From contig JAOVVO010000119.1 in assembly GCA_028564675.1 (NCBI GenBank), positions 1 to 64,000 on the forward strand: 64,000 nt of DNA. Direction: 5' to 3'. Both the position numbers and the translations under genes were made by a program. The notes beneath the pieces are model-generated. The model had not been told where the DNA came from, searched no databases, and was given only the letters and a program-made list of their open reading frames with translations. Source of the DNA: Onchocerca lupi (taxonomy: Eukaryota; Nematoda; Chromadorea; Rhabditida; Onchocercidae). Within the stretch, counting starts at the first letter, position 1; each line of letters begins with the position of its first letter. Below, piece after piece: positions 1 through 13,363 of this stretch.

Positions 1-20
1 CCCCCCCCCCCCCCCCCCCC
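1..20. repeat. C20 homopolymer at window edge
   Basis: Twenty consecutive C residues open the window. Long C/G runs are otherwise absent from this AT-rich sequence, whose homopolymers are all A or T. It may be a genuine C/G tract or an assembly or contig-join artefact. Confidence 0.9.
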
Positions 21-556
21 AACTTCTCCCGCTCTCCGACAATTCCAGTTATTCCGCGCCATCATTTGGTTTTATGGATTTATAATTCTTTGACAGGTAT
101 CACTGTGAAATCCATTTCCAACATTTTTTGTTGTTCAACTTTCGTTGTGATAATTTCTGAATTTCGGAAAAAGGATTTCTTCGTATTACGATATTGTCAC
201 AAATTGGTTGGATATCGTAACAAATTTGAGTTATTTATTGAAAACTGAAAATATTTTCAATAAAACTCTAAAACAAGATTATGCAAGAAAAATAATCGTT
301 TGCGATAAAAGATTTTCCTATCAATGATTAAAAATTAGGTTACAGTATATAGGAAGAGGGAAACTAGACAAATATATCTGAGATTTCAGGACACAATTTA
401 ATAGCTTATAGTTTTGAGTCCTCAAATATTCTAATAACGATGATGCAACTCAAATTTCTATTCTCTTCCATTTTCGTACATCTTAAGGATATTAATACTC
501 CTATACTATGCATATTAGTAGAATACGTGCTATCAGTAGATTTTATCATTTCAGAT
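21..556. other. Non-coding 5' flank of UBAC2-like gene
   Basis: Bases 21-96 are richer in G+C than the rest, but I could not tie them to a protein. The remainder is AT-rich with no supported exon, and it ends in the splice acceptor before the UBAC2-like start. Confidence 0.5.
541..554 (+). promoter_or_regulatory. Probable spliced-leader acceptor, UBAC2-like gene
   Basis: The pyrimidine-rich TTTTATCATTTCAG stops two bases before the ATG at 557. No upstream exon joins in frame. An acceptor abutting the start codon is typical of SL trans-spliced nematode mRNAs. Confidence 0.55.
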
Positions 557-3500
557 ATGATTCATGCAAGGAGAGGACAGTATCAAATGCAAAACCAAGA
601 TTTATTCAGATATGCACCGATCACAAAAGCATGGTAACTTTTTCATTTTTGATTTCATTGCGGATTTTCTTTCTGATTTTTCTGACTTAAAATCAATCTT
701 CTGCTGATAGAGCTGTTGTTGTGACTTGTATTAGTTAAGCAACTCACCATATATCAGGTTAAAAATGTAATAAACTAAAGAGAATTGGTTGAGAGGACAA
801 GATAAGACGGATTCAATTCTGGGATATTACAGATATTTGTTAATTAATAAATTTGCTTCATTTCCCTGAAATCTTTTAAAGATATCTCATATTTTAAATT
901 TTACTTTGCTGTTTATTAATTTCTAAAGAAAAATGAATTTTCTGCTAAAGAGCCTATACACTGGAATATTTATTTGAACAGAAAAAATGAGCTTTTTTTA
1001 AAAATTTATATGATTTCAGGTCGTTGATCACATTGTTCAGTTCTGTCATCTGCATGTTTTTAAATAAAAATGATTTTAATTCTTGGATTGTTCCATCATT
1101 GAAAAATATCTTTTCCGTCAGAGGGGTAAGCACTTGAAGAAATATGCATAGCATTGTCTCTGCTCATTGAAGGTATGTTATACGTTGCTGGGTGCAACTG
1201 CTAGTAATTAGTTCACGGGTAGTAATTAATTTTTACTTCTAGTATTTGATTTTTTGGTAGTAATTGTCATTAATCATAACTTATTCTTTGATAGTAATTA
1301 TCCTGATATTATTAATTCTTTTATAGTAATTTTCTCTGATGGTAATTAATTCAAGGCGGTTTTAGATTTTACAAATAATTTCATCCAAATTAGTTTTTCG
1401 AAATCCTTCTTCACTTATTAGCGGATTGATCTTATTGTATTATGGTCGACTGGTGGAACGTCGATTCGGTTCCTGCAAATTCATGGTAATTGTTTTATAT
1501 TCTGTTATGATTTTGCATATTTAAATTAAAAGACGAGGCATTTCCGGCTATGAAATCCATCCCAAAATGGAGTTGGAGCCATAAAGATGCTATGGAATAG
1601 AACAACCTTTTGGACCACAGTGATAAAAATTAATGAATTAAAGCAGTTAATCCTCTATATCAAATTCCATCACCGCTATTAGCACTTGGTGAATGTCCAG
1701 TAATCAAAAACCATAATTCTTCTTGATTTCATCAGAAATGAAATCAATTATGAAATAATAATTACTTGCAGAACTTCATTTTATTCAATTTTATTCATGC
1801 AACCTGTGCGGAGATAGCTATTAGTTTTATCCTCTCACGATTTTATGGTTACATACCATCAACTACTTATTTTGTTATTGGACCGTATGATTTGCTCACT
1901 GCGCTATATCTAACATATGTGAAGGAGATACCATTAGTTCCATATGCCAGTATATTTGGTCTTTCATTATCAGCACACAGCTTTCCATTCATTATATTTA
2001 TTCAGGTCCTTTTGTACTACTCTTTTTAGTTCCAAAGAAAACATAAATTGTTTAGTTGTTCAAATAATCTTTAATTCCTCCGTTTCAAATTTAATGGCGA
2101 GAAAACAAATTTAGTAATTTTACTTTTTTAATTCATTCTATTCAGCGATGCATGCATGCTAAATTATAAAATAATCCTGATGAGTGATCTTAGTGATGAA
2201 TTATCCTTTTGTTCAATATGTTCAAATATACCCATTTCTTAGATACTCGTTTTAAAAAGAGGTGTGCATAATATTATTTGAGACTTTAAGTTAAAACTTT
2301 CAAGCCAAGGAAAAGTTGTTTGAAACTAAAACTATGTGACATTATTTGTAATACAATTTTTAGTTCAAATTCCTTGACTGTTCTTATTACATAAATTAAT
2401 GATTTAAAATTATTTTCAATTCTTACTTATTTCAGTTGCTTGAATTGTCGAAGCCGGTTTTGATTGCATGTATAGGGGGTGCTTTAAGTGTTCTCTTGTA
2501 TCTCCAACTGTTTGCAAATGTTAATCTCTTGCCGAATTTCTTTGTTCAACTATTTCGTTCCACTTCAAATCCAGTTGGTTGGCTGTTTCAGAAATTTGCC
2601 GAATGCGGTGAATTTGGAAGAGAGGTCGGCTTATTTTATTGAAATTGAAAGATAATTTTAAGCAGTCTAAACTGCTTTACTTACACAATTTTGCAAGATT
2701 ATATACAAGATTTCTAAGATTTATGAGTAGATTTTTGCAGGGAAGCATTTTACCGGTAGCAGCAACGATTGAGAGACAGAGAATAGATATTATAGATAGC
2801 TACGAAAGGATGTTAATGTTTGGACAAATGCAGCGTATTTACAGGAATGAACGAGTAAGACACATTTCGCATTTACTATAGATTCTGTTTGGAATGGATG
2901 GTTTGTAATTTAGGCATTTTATAGTAAATTTGAAAATCCAAAAAATATGTGCTTCGCCATTCTAACTTCATTTGCATGGAGTAAACTTTGAATTTGATTT
3001 GATATTAGTAAAATCAACTTGTTGCGTCGAAATAAATCAAACACTTTAACAAATATCGCACAGAGAACGAACTTGCACGCTGCAACAATAGTTATATTAA
3101 AATGAGCTATCTTGACCACACCTATAATTGATTGAATTGTCTTCTGTAATAATCTGTGTTTGGGACTTTGATTTAATTTTTACTGTTTTTAAATTTGAAT
3201 ATTTAAAAAGTTAATCTGAGTATTGAGTTTTAAATGGAATTCTGTATGTTTTAATGCATCTATTGAAATCTAGGTAAATATTTCAGGCTCGTCCTAGTGA
3301 TAATCAACTTCATTTTTTGAATCGATTGTTAGGCAGAACATCCAGTGGTATTTTTCGAACTTTTTTTCCAATATTTGCAAGAGTGCTGCTACATAAATTA
3401 AGTAGAAGATATTCATTAAAAAATGTGCAAAATTTTCGGATCATTTCTCCTGTTCCTAGATTTTTCAAAACTTGTCTATATTATGCCAATAAATACGTAT

Positions 3501-3700
3501 TAAATTCCAATTTTTGCAATAAAAGATGAATGGCTTATTTATTCTTATTATATTTAGAAAATGTACCGGCTAATGAAGATCAAGTGCGTCAACTGGTGGA
3601 CATGGGCCTTGGATCTCAGGAAGATGTCAGGGAAGCTTTACAACGGTGTGGTAATGATGCTTTTGAAGCAGCTAATTTGCTATTGCATAATAGGCGTTGA
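557..3700 (+). CDS. UBAC2: UBAC2-like rhomboid/UBA ER membrane protein
   Basis: Eight exons (557-633, 1020-1125, 1366-1485, 1772-2005, 2436-2624, 2741-2854, 3287-3347, 3558-3700) join in one frame to give 347 residues, against 344 in human UBAC2. Hydrophobic segments follow the rhomboid-like fold. Family marks include GRLVERRFGSCKF (human NFRIFERRYGSRKF), the ATIERQRIDIIDSYERMLMF segment (human TLDIQRQQRMELLDRQLMF) and a C-terminal UBA domain from about residue 300 with the DMGLGSQEDVREAL signature. UBAC2 is a catalytically inactive rhomboid relative in the ER that binds ubiquitin and works with ERAD factors. The start follows a probable spliced-leader acceptor. The exon 2436-2624 uses a GTCGGC donor, chosen because only it keeps frame; that junction is the least certain. 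Confidence 0.88.
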
Positions 3701-5120
3701 ATACTCAATTAATTGATTTCATTATTTAGTTCGAGCCTCATTCTTTTTATGTAATAATTTTTATTCCTTTGTAAACGCAGTTTGTATTTGCATCAAGCTT
3801 TTGCTTCGTTTTTCTTTTCTTTTTTTTTTTTTTCAATACTTCATTCTCCGTTTTTTCATCATAGAATCAAGTCTCAACAAGAAATCCTAATTTCTTCTTT
3901 TTTTTCAACATAGTAATTCTAATTTATTTCAGTTCTTTATTTGATAATCTTATAAATGTCAAGTCCCTAGAGAGTTTTCTGTTTGTATTGTTGTATATTC
4001 TTTTATTCATTTTTATTTGTTGTTTATATCATCCGTTTAAATATTAAGAACCAATCAGAAGGAGGTTAAAGCAGATAGGTGGATGGCAGATGTCTTGATA
4101 AGAAAGGACATTTCGAGCAATTTTGAATTATGCTAACAGGGTTATTCCTTATAATTCTTAATATAATTAATGTTCCCGTCATATATAACTAATTTACATT
4201 TAAAAATAGACTGTGCTTAGATTTATGCTTCTGCAGCTATAAGAGAAAAGGCTAGAGGAGCGAAAAGTGGACTAGAAATAAGTTCTTGAACTTCGCTACT
4301 GGTATTTTTTTTTAAACGTCATTTACTGTTATCTGTATTCTGATGAAAATTTATGATATTATATTTGAGATTGCTTGAAGTACTTTAGTTAATATCGTTG
4401 TTTTATTTTGAATATCTTCCGATGAAATTACTGCCATTTGATCTTTAATTTCAATTGGTTCTTAATAATCCCTTAATTTAAGCTCAATTTTTAAATAACT
4501 AAAACTTGGAATGTTGTTTTAATTTTACCAAGCTTTTTTCTCTTTTTATGTCTAGAGAAATAAATATGTTATATTTTTGTTCTCATTGAAAGTTACGTTA
4601 TCCTAGTATTCTTGATGATCTCAGATAGTGTTTTTCTCACAAGAATTGAACTCCATTATTTGTTTAATTGAGCTTGCTATGATCCGATGAAGCTTAGATT
4701 ATGATTTTATTAAGCGAATATTTTCTGATTCATTATTATTCTTCTTTCGTCTTTAGGATGCTTCATTCTGATATGCAAGTTAATTATTATATTTCCTTTT
4801 ATTATTTAAACTAGTCTGTGGTTTAATATTTAATAAAATTTCATTAAAATGTGATTTAAAAATTGATGATTGTTCTTAAACTACATACATTTCAACATGT
4901 TCTATTGTAGATTTTAGTAATTAGTACTGGTATTTTAAAGCAAGATAATTTGTATGCTCAGTACGCTTGCGGTAAATAAAATGTAAATATTTTTGAGTCT
5001 TTATAAGGTAATCGATTTGAGCATGTATTGTATTCGAAATGGTCAAGTGGAATATGTTTAGAGAGAAAAGAGTCTCTCTTTTTCTTTTATTTTGATTAAA
5101 TTGTTTTGAGTTTCAGTAGA
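3701..5120. other. Intergenic, UBAC2-like to TFIIF beta
   Basis: AT-rich with T-runs near 3820 and 3895. An AATAAA lies near 4975. No supported exon on either strand. Confidence 0.6.
5103..5116 (+). promoter_or_regulatory. Probable spliced-leader acceptor, TFIIF beta gene
   Basis: GTTTTGAGTTTCAG ends four bases before the ATG at 5121, with no upstream exon in frame. Confidence 0.5.
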
Positions 5121-7579
5121 ATGAATTCCAATGGTAAGCGAAAATTTAGTGATCACGTTGATAGTGATTACGCGAAACGAGGAGTATGGCTTGTGAAGGT
5201 AAGCTTCAATGATTTTCACTGGAAGTATGACATCGATGAAATACTATCGTTGAGATCTGAATCATTAAATAATCATAATCATATATAAGTGATTAGTTAA
5301 CTAAAGCGTAATTGGAGCTTGATTAAAACGAAATGACTTGATGGTTGATATTTTACGTTCTCATGACTTTTCCGCGATGATTTTAATAAAATGGAATCTG
5401 AATTAATTTTATACGAATGAACCTGTATGTTTTCTCAACTATTCGTCTCTTTATTTCTGGGCAGTCATGAATTCCGTTTTTAATATACATCTAAAATACG
5501 CGATATTATGATTCACGCTTTTCCAATAATGTTTTCATTCTTTTTTCTTCCTTTTCATATCAAGATATTTATTTACACTGTCCATATTTTTATATTAATT
5601 AAGACAGATTTTTAGGTGCCGAGATATTTATCCGAAATGTGGGAGAAGAATGTTGGTCACGATGTTGGACGATTGGTAATTAAAACAGCAAATGGAAAAA
5701 CTGATTTGATGTTTAAAAGCAATACAAATTTGCTTGAAATGAATTCATCAGGTTTTAGTGCTTTATTATTTATTGAAATGATTTTTTCTCACCGTTTTAG
5801 GCACTCATTTTTTCACTTTAACTTTCGAATACATAAAAATCTATATGCTGTGACAAAGGATCAACACATCTTTAATATGATTAAGAATCATCTTTTTTCA
5901 TTTTACGTTATCCATATTAACTTAAATTTAATTGAGATTCCTTTAGATCATGACAAAGAAGCCTCATCGTCAGACTCACTGTTGAGTTCAGCATCTGGGA
6001 ACAGTCTATCAGCATCACGCAGTAATCGAGTTGGTCCTGTGAAAAGCAAACAAGCAAGTTTTACAATACCAGATGAACACAGTTTTGTCATCGGCGATAT
6101 TAGGAATCAGTCGCTAGCCGTGCTCTGTGAAGGTCTTCGTCATACTTATATTTATAATAATTTTGGTTTTTTTTTTTGATTTAGTCAAGATCTTCCATTC
6201 ATTCCTTTCAAGGAATCATGTTTTGTTAATATTAACTGTTGAATTATTTAGATAAAAGTGGCTTGAATGAAGATGCTGACATTTGCTCCGGTCGCTTAAG
6301 CATTGAAGGCAGAGTTGTGAAAAGAGCAGACTGCAGACCTCCTCAAACAGCTGATTACATGCGAATGAAAATGTAAGTTTTGCAAATCACAATTTTTAAA
6401 ATTCACTATCAAATGTTTAATATTAGAATTTCCATTTATAAAGTTATTCTCCTCATGTGCTGTCATTATAGTTGCCAACTAATGTTGAAATGTAAGACTT
6501 GTACTGATGAATAATATCATCTAAAATGTTTAACTTCACTTTTCCATTTCGATAATTTTGGAGAATATCGTTTTTTCCAATAAGAAAGATTTTTAAAAGA
6601 ATTATTAAATTAGTCGAACAAGGACTCATAAAAACCCAAAATTACTTCTTTATGATAAAAATTTCACAGAAAACAAATAGAGAAGAGCAGTCAGCCAAAA
6701 CGACATGTAAAACAAATGGAAAAAGCTGAAGTGAAATTCAAGCCTATTGCTGTTCATGCGGAAATGGTTTGCTTCTATAAATCTTTCAAATTACTATAAT
6801 CTTTTTTCATATAAAAAATTTCATCCGTAAATTTGAAAGGTAATTACTATTCCAAGCAAAAAGGTTCTATATTTTGTCGTAAAGGAATTTTGGTTTTGTT
6901 TTGTTTCAGTTAGCCAGAGAAAAACAGAAGAAAGAAGGAGCGAAAACAGTTCGTGCTGACAAGAATGTTGTTCGACAAGCAATATTCCATGCTTTTGAAA
7001 AACATCAATACTATCGATTGATCGACTTGCAGAAACTTACCAGTCAACCGCCGGTTCGTTTTATTCAATTCATTCACATTTCTAATTAGCATTTCTCAGA
7101 GAATTATTGAAAAATAGTCAAAACATAAGCCAAAAATACTTCTCATATGTTCCTATTTTATTAGTACACGCACTACCTTTCTTAATCTGATCCTCATATT
7201 TTTCTTATTTTTTTTTTCGAAGTCCTGGATCTTTTTGAAGGGTAAAATTGAATTTCTATCTTATAACATTATACACTTTATTTTCAAATTTATTTTGATT
7301 TCTTTTTACCATATTTTTCTTAGCTTATTTTACATACCATTATTTCCTTTCTGATCTTTTATTTAGTACTAAAATTAGTAGTCATCTTAAAACATTCTTC
7401 TATATTAATTCTTTCCAAACTCTGATTTCATAATAATTTATTCTAATTCGCATTTGCAGGGATTTGTTAAAGAAATATTAACGGAAATCGCTGTATATAA
7501 TACAATGCCACCGCACAAATCAATGTGGGAGTTGAAACCAGAATATCGAAGCTATCGTAGAGATAAAAAAGAAAACTGA
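5121..7579 (+). CDS. GTF2F2: TFIIF beta subunit (RAP30)
   Basis: Seven exons (5121-5198, 5616-5751, 5947-6132, 6252-6372, 6670-6766, 6910-7053, 7460-7579) give 293 residues, against 249 in human. The N-terminal dimerisation region has GVWLVKVPRYLSEMW (human GVWLVKVPKYLSQQW) and LSIEGRVVKRADCRP. The C-terminal winged helix has RADKNVVRQAIFHAFEKHQY and the closing WELKPEYRSY, both strongly conserved. TFIIF binds RNA polymerase II and works in initiation and elongation. A serine-rich stretch encoded at about 5956-6060, absent from human RAP30 as I recall it, sits inside the dimerisation region and explains most of the extra length. All junctions keep phase with GT/AG. Confidence 0.95.
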
Positions 7580-9361
7580 ATAACAAAAAATATTTTTTTA
7601 TACAGTCTCAATAAAAATGATGAAATGAAATGCATTCTTCGTTTACATAAACATTCGTTATTAATGAGAGCAAAAAATCCGTCGCAGTTCAATAGAAATT
7701 TTATTGGTTAAATGCATCAATATGAGAAATGACTTTTCTTCTTTAGTAGGACTAATGAGTTCATCAGCCTTCCGCTTAGAATGATTTATAGAGAATTCCA
7801 CTTATTAGTTTTGCTGGAATTATGCTTGTGTTAATAATTTTTGTTGGAAATTTCCTTCCATCAATCAATTCCCTACCAATTCTTTATGATGGATCATTTT
7901 TGGCTGAAAAATCATCACTATGCCTTATTTCATTGCAGTATTTGTAACTACGTTAAAGCTTATGTTCAAATTTTGTGATGAAGTATGTATAATTTATAGT
8001 CTTATAAATAAATTGATAAAATGATCGACCTTTAAACGGATGAATCTTTTGCTTAGTTTCTTTTCAAATTTCAAAATTAGAGTTTCCAGTGAAACCAATT
8101 TCAAAACTTCTAAGCATTCTTTAATGTCAAATTTTCCAAATAAAAACTCATCTCTTCCTACAGTCATTTGCAAAAAAAAAATAGTGGGAAATGTAACAGT
8201 AAGTTTGAGATAGAGTAAAATATCCTAACTCCAATTTTCCACAAATTTTGCTGATTTTAATTAATCGGAAATAAGTAATGCCAAAAAGGATAAGTAAGTT
8301 TTAAAAAAAGTAAGAAGAACGATGTGTTGCCATTTTCAATAGATATTTCGTAAAAGTTAAATATTTTCAAAAATTAATTTGAGCATAAGTAAAACTGAAT
8401 GAAAAACTTCAGCTCTTTTAATGATTCTTTTTAAAAAAAATGGTTGCTACAGCAATAAGGAAATATCCAAAAAAAAATATATATATATATATAATGGCCA
8501 TCATACAGCCATATCCAAAATGATCAGTGTCCTTCTCATGCTTCATTTTAAATTCGAGAAATTCCGACAAACGACAATCTTAGATATCTCTGAAATATCA
8601 AAGCATTTGTCTTTGGCAAATTGATATAACACTAAATGTAAGAAAATCCGATTGAATCTTTTTTATGTTTCTTGTAAATTAAAAAAAAAAATCTGATCAT
8701 AAATTTCGAAATATTTTTTTTACATATATTTCACGCTAACAAAAGAGATATCTGTAAGATTTGTAATATTGCGCCATTCTATTGTCTAATAACGAGAATT
8801 TTTCAATGAATGTCAATCATCCATATGTTTTAATACTTATTTCTTTTAAGAAGAAAAATCTTTTGCAGTTTTATCCTTTACTATTTTGACTTAATTCTTT
8901 ATAAAGCATTATTTAAAAAATATGAAAAATTTAACTTTTAGATTGCGGATGTTTCTTGATTTTTACAACTTAATTAGAAATTTTGCAAGCCAATTTCGAC
9001 TATGATAGAAATATTTTATTCAAATAATGAAATTTGAAAGCAAATTTCAAAAATTTGTATATTATAGATGGTAGAATGTGATAATTTAAATTCATAGAAC
9101 TTATAAAATTTGCAATATTGATATTTTTCTTCACTTGTCACCCCAATTTCTGTGAACACATATAAAGTAAAATTAGGCAAATATGAAAGTAAACTGGAAA
9201 TAGAGCTTTAGGATGAAGGATAATTGACGAATAATAAAATATCTGGAAGGCATCACTCCTAAATGATTAATAGTCAAAAAAAAAAAAAAAAAAAAAAGAT
9301 AGATAGGAATGGATCACAACAAATAGCAACAATAGATTTTACTGTTCATGATGATAAGTGA
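7580..9361. other. Intergenic between convergent TFIIF beta and coiled-coil genes
   Basis: AT-rich, with a short (AT)n tract near 8478-8493 and a run of about 22 A near 9277-9298. Short open frames look like chance. No supported exon. Confidence 0.6.
7610..7615 (+). terminator. Poly(A) signal AATAAA, TFIIF beta
   Basis: A canonical AATAAA lies 31 bases after the TGA stop, followed by AT-rich sequence. Confidence 0.65.
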
Positions 9362-10649
9362 TTAGATAACAGTTTTGAACTCAGATTCCTCTCCCGATGT
9401 CAGCGAGATAATGTTCCATGAATTGTCGTCCTGACTTTCGTTATCATTGTCGTATTCATCATGTCTTTCATGCTGATGAAGCTAAAAACCGAACAAAAAA
9501 TTGAAATGAAAGAATTATTAATATGATAAATGCAGTTGAATAAATCTTTAATAGAAAACAGCGCAAATAATTCTAGATCAAAAGCCATGGGCAGCGACCT
9601 TTTTCAATTCATCTGCAAGTTTATCTCTATCCATAAGAAGTCGTTTGCGTTCCTTTTCCCAATCATTTCTTTCATTTTCGAATTTCCATCTTTCTTCATC
9701 GAGTAATTCCTTTTGTGAATGCCATATTTGTTCTACTTGTACTCGGCGAGATCTTTCATTATCTAGCTGAAAAGTCATATTTTTTCAAAAAAATTTCTGC
9801 AGAATTTTTTTGCATTCCAGCATGTGTGGATATCAGAAGTATTTGGAAAAAAAATCAACTTAGAGCAAAGATGTTATCAATATCTTTCAAGATAATTATG
9901 ATAAGCTATTCTCTTCGCTTTTCTTTGTACCTTTTAAACAATGAACAAATAATAAAGGATGAGTGGAAAATTAACATATTTACTTGTTTACTGTTCATTA
10001 TTAATGGCAAATTTTTGTTTCAACATAAGTACCTGTAATTTCAAATCAGATACTTCCGCTTTAAGCTTTCTGTTTTCCTTCTCAGTTTCAGCTATATGTA
10101 AATAAGTATGATGATGCAGTAACGACGATGTACCTGAATTTTTTCGGTAACTGATACTTAAAAATAAGTGTAGACAAAATCAGAAATTTACCAACATCTA
10201 CCTTCTGGCCGTACGCAAAGGAAAAATAATCATAAATCAACCTTCATTGCAAGTTGCCGCGATAGGTGCTGCATCTGTCGAAACATTTCTAGAAAATTTT
10301 TTCGTCTTAAATTTGAAACTACGTATATTTTAAGTCAAATTTCGGGTAATATACATAACCTTGTGCATTTCAGTGTATTGGGAGTTGAAGCATTATTTCG
10401 ATAGTTCAAAAGCGTGGACTCGTTCTGGAAAATGTTAATCTGAAAGACTAAAATCTCATTAGAAAAGCATAGCCGAAACTCTGATTTTTCTTGAGTTGCA
10501 ATAAATACCTGCGTCGACATATGAGTCTTGCGAAGGGATATGACTTTTTTAGTTAACGAATTCTGCGTGACATCCTTATCATCTTGGTCGCTGATCTCGT
10601 CAGCCAAATTGCGCTTTACATTATCCACTGCGATGTTTTCAGATGTCAT
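9362..10649 (-). CDS. Unrecognised coiled-coil protein
   Basis: Six exons on the minus strand (10509-10649, 10360-10424, 10242-10288, 10033-10091, 9599-9766, 9362-9481) keep phase and give 199 residues. I do not recognise the family. The first 85 residues are polar and probably disordered. About residues 85-160 form a charged coiled coil, with motifs such as TEKENRKLKAEVSDLKLQ and NDWEKERKRLLMDRDKLADE. The last 40 residues are acidic and histidine-rich. There is no signal peptide or membrane segment. The start is one base after an AATTTAG acceptor, which suggests trans-splicing. The donor at 9599 is GTCGCT, the only one that joins the last exon in frame. A cytoskeletal or scaffold role would be a guess. 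Confidence 0.75.
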
Positions 10650-10907
10650 TCTAAATTAATATCAGTTATGTCTTTCCTACACTTCTTCGCAATTCAATTT
10701 TAAAAATCAGTGTTTTCCTGGGTTGCAAATGCTATGAATAATCCTTCAGAAGGATTTGTAATTGTGAATGACACAATCAATAATATTATTTCTACATCAT
10801 TGAACATCAGGATTTGTGGGAGAGTAATTTTGTGAAAGGAATTTCTACGTCGATTTGTGTCGGTGTAAAACTCGAACTCGGATTCGAACTCGTCTGGCTT
10901 CAGCTTC

Positions 10908-11015
10908 AAAATCCGAACCTTTTAAATCCTTTCGAGGCTTCTCCTCTTTTCCTCAACTCCAACATGTCGCCTTATAATCATCAACTTTACTTCGTTTATC
11001 AGTTAATTGTTTTGA
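10908..11015 (+). repeat. Dispersed repeat, copy 1
   Basis: It begins with a 26-bp core starting AAAATCCGAACCTTTTAAAT, identical to the start of copy 2 at 12220. Similarity then decays over about 110 bp. It lies some 260 bp upstream of the coiled-coil gene start. Confidence 0.7.
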
Positions 11016-12219
11016 CATTTATTGATCCTTTGAAACTATCTTTGCACTATTCAATCTTATCACTCCTTGTTTACAATAATTGTATCTTTCGGATTTTTCC
11101 GGTAGAGAAAACAGTTTACCATTGGGTGGCAAGAATACATCATGCTTTAATTCAACATACATGGTGTTGACCACTGATCTCATGCTACTCTCTGACTCAC
11201 TCTTATTGAGGAAATGTGTTGTCAAACTTGATAAGTTTGGAAATGAATGAGTTCAATCCAGCCTAAAAAATGCCGAGTTATATTATTAGCCGCGGCGGCA
11301 TTGAATGATTATTCATTTCATCATTTCTGAATTCATCGTTTTCCCTTTTGTGAAATATATGGTACAATAAATAACATCATTCAACTTCCCCACAATTACT
11401 CATAACTTACGTTAAGTTGACACCAATTGACACCAAAGCTATTTGGATTTCGCTTCTAGTTTCCTTCAATTTGAAACAGAATATCGTAAAGCCAGGGAGA
11501 AGTCAGTATACATTTTAACGATCATTTTCGTCTAACACAAAAAAATTTTACTTTTAGGAAATTTTGAAAAATCTATATAAATAAAAATGTAAATGTTTTT
11601 TTATTCATTTCCAAACAATGCTTCAAGTTTTTTACCAATTGATTTGAAATTATGAAACAACATCGCACTGGAATTGGCGCGTGTTTTTTTATATAGGAAT
11701 TCTTAAACACTCTCCAAAAGTTCTTAAACAAGCGTCTTATTTATAGTAATTCATTAGATATCGAAAATTCCTTAATTATTATTTTGAAATTTTGACACAA
11801 CGCATTGGAATATGCGCATATTTTACCAAGCATAGTGAGCGCTGCATATTAAAGGTTATACCTAATTTGCAAATATATATATATATGTAAGTAGATTCAG
11901 TTCGGCCACTTACTTCTATTTGTCCCAGGTTAAAAAAAAAAAAGTAGGTATATCTATACAAAAGCAACGCGCCTGTTCGAATGCAACGTTATGTCAAAAT
12001 GAACAGCGAACATTTACGAAAAGATGCAATCCAAGACATGACCTAATATTAGAAGTCAGAGAAATAATCCATAAATTGTTTGAACGAAACATTTCATTAT
12101 GCACTATCCTGATCAACATTTTTGCGACGCAACTACATCCCACAAAAATCAAAAAATAAACGAACTACAACCCCCATACATCAAAAAATAAACGAATAGG
12201 TCAAATTACGTTCTACTTT

Positions 12220-12330
12220 AAAATCCGAACCTTTTAAATCCTTTCAGAGCTCCTCCTTCTTTCCTGATCTCCAGTATGTTAGCTTATGATTGGTTGATCT
12301 CACTTTATTTATCTATTAATCGGAGCGTTT
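12220..12330 (+). repeat. Dispersed repeat, copy 2
   Basis: Same orientation as copy 1, 1.3 kb away. The 26-bp core is identical; the remainder aligns with scattered mismatches. Confidence 0.7.
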
Positions 12331-13363
12331 TGGCGGGAAACATGTTTATCTGGTCAGTAAATTTTGTCCGTTCATGAAGGCGTAGTGTAGGGAATGGCCA
12401 AAAAATCCAGTTCACTCACTTCCTTTTCCTGTTACGGACGTGGCCGTAAAGGAAAGGTAATTATGTCCATATAAAAAAGAGTTCTATTGGAATGCAAGAT
12501 TATATCAAAATTTGAATGCAAACGGTGAAGAATTTGAAAAGTTATGTGGCAATCCATAGCAACGATTTACATTTTTATTTATATAGATATAAAAGGTTTT
12601 TAAGGATCCAACAAATTACAGCCCTTTTTATTGTTTATCTTTATTCAGTTGCTCGGAAGTTTGTTCTAAATAAGTCACGGAATATTTCTACATGAAATTT
12701 GAATTTTAATTAGAGATAGAAAATATCAATATAAACATATAGGTAAATATAAGCAGATCAAAAAGGAAAAGATTTCTTGGAAATTAAAGGACAAAGTCAT
12801 TTGATCAACCTATTTTGATGTTGACATGACATAATCATACATTGGCTATAGACTTCTGAAGGATTCGCAAAAATTTTAAAAACAGAGTTGCCAAGCTTTG
12901 CAGGAAAGTTCTGTTATACACCTGAGCAGAAGAAATTGAAACTTTATATGTCAACAGACATAATCGTTCAAAATTCTATTTGTAAAAACCCTCAAAAGCA
13001 ATGAAAAGCATATGAAATTATAAGTGAAATTTGCGGCGGCATATATTCGAAGGATTTGAAACGACTACGTGTTTTCTTTCTATTCTATTTCTATCATCCT
13101 TCAAATAAGAAGCAATTTGGAACTTCAATCGAAGAATTCACATATTAAACAAAGTTGATTTATGCTCGATATCATGTTCTTCTCTCAAGAAATCTCATAT
13201 ACAATTCGTTCTAGCACCTATGTAATTATAAATCATTATATTAATTCCTTATGCTAAAACTTCATAACATTCGAAATTATGAGAAAAAGTAGATGGACAG
13301 ACGAAAGTGAAAAAAGATAATATATAAATAATTGCAAAAGTTATTCTGAAAATGCAAAAAATA

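Larger units (their letters stand above)
10650..13363. other. Intergenic repeat-rich patch
   Basis: This holds a duplicated element of about 110 bp (10908-11015 and 12220-12330), four direct or inverted copies of a 30-37 bp motif (11644, 11784, 11969, 12481), a short (TA)n at about 11873-11887, and a 15-bp direct repeat near 12150-12196. No exon is supported after both strands were compared. Confidence 0.55.
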
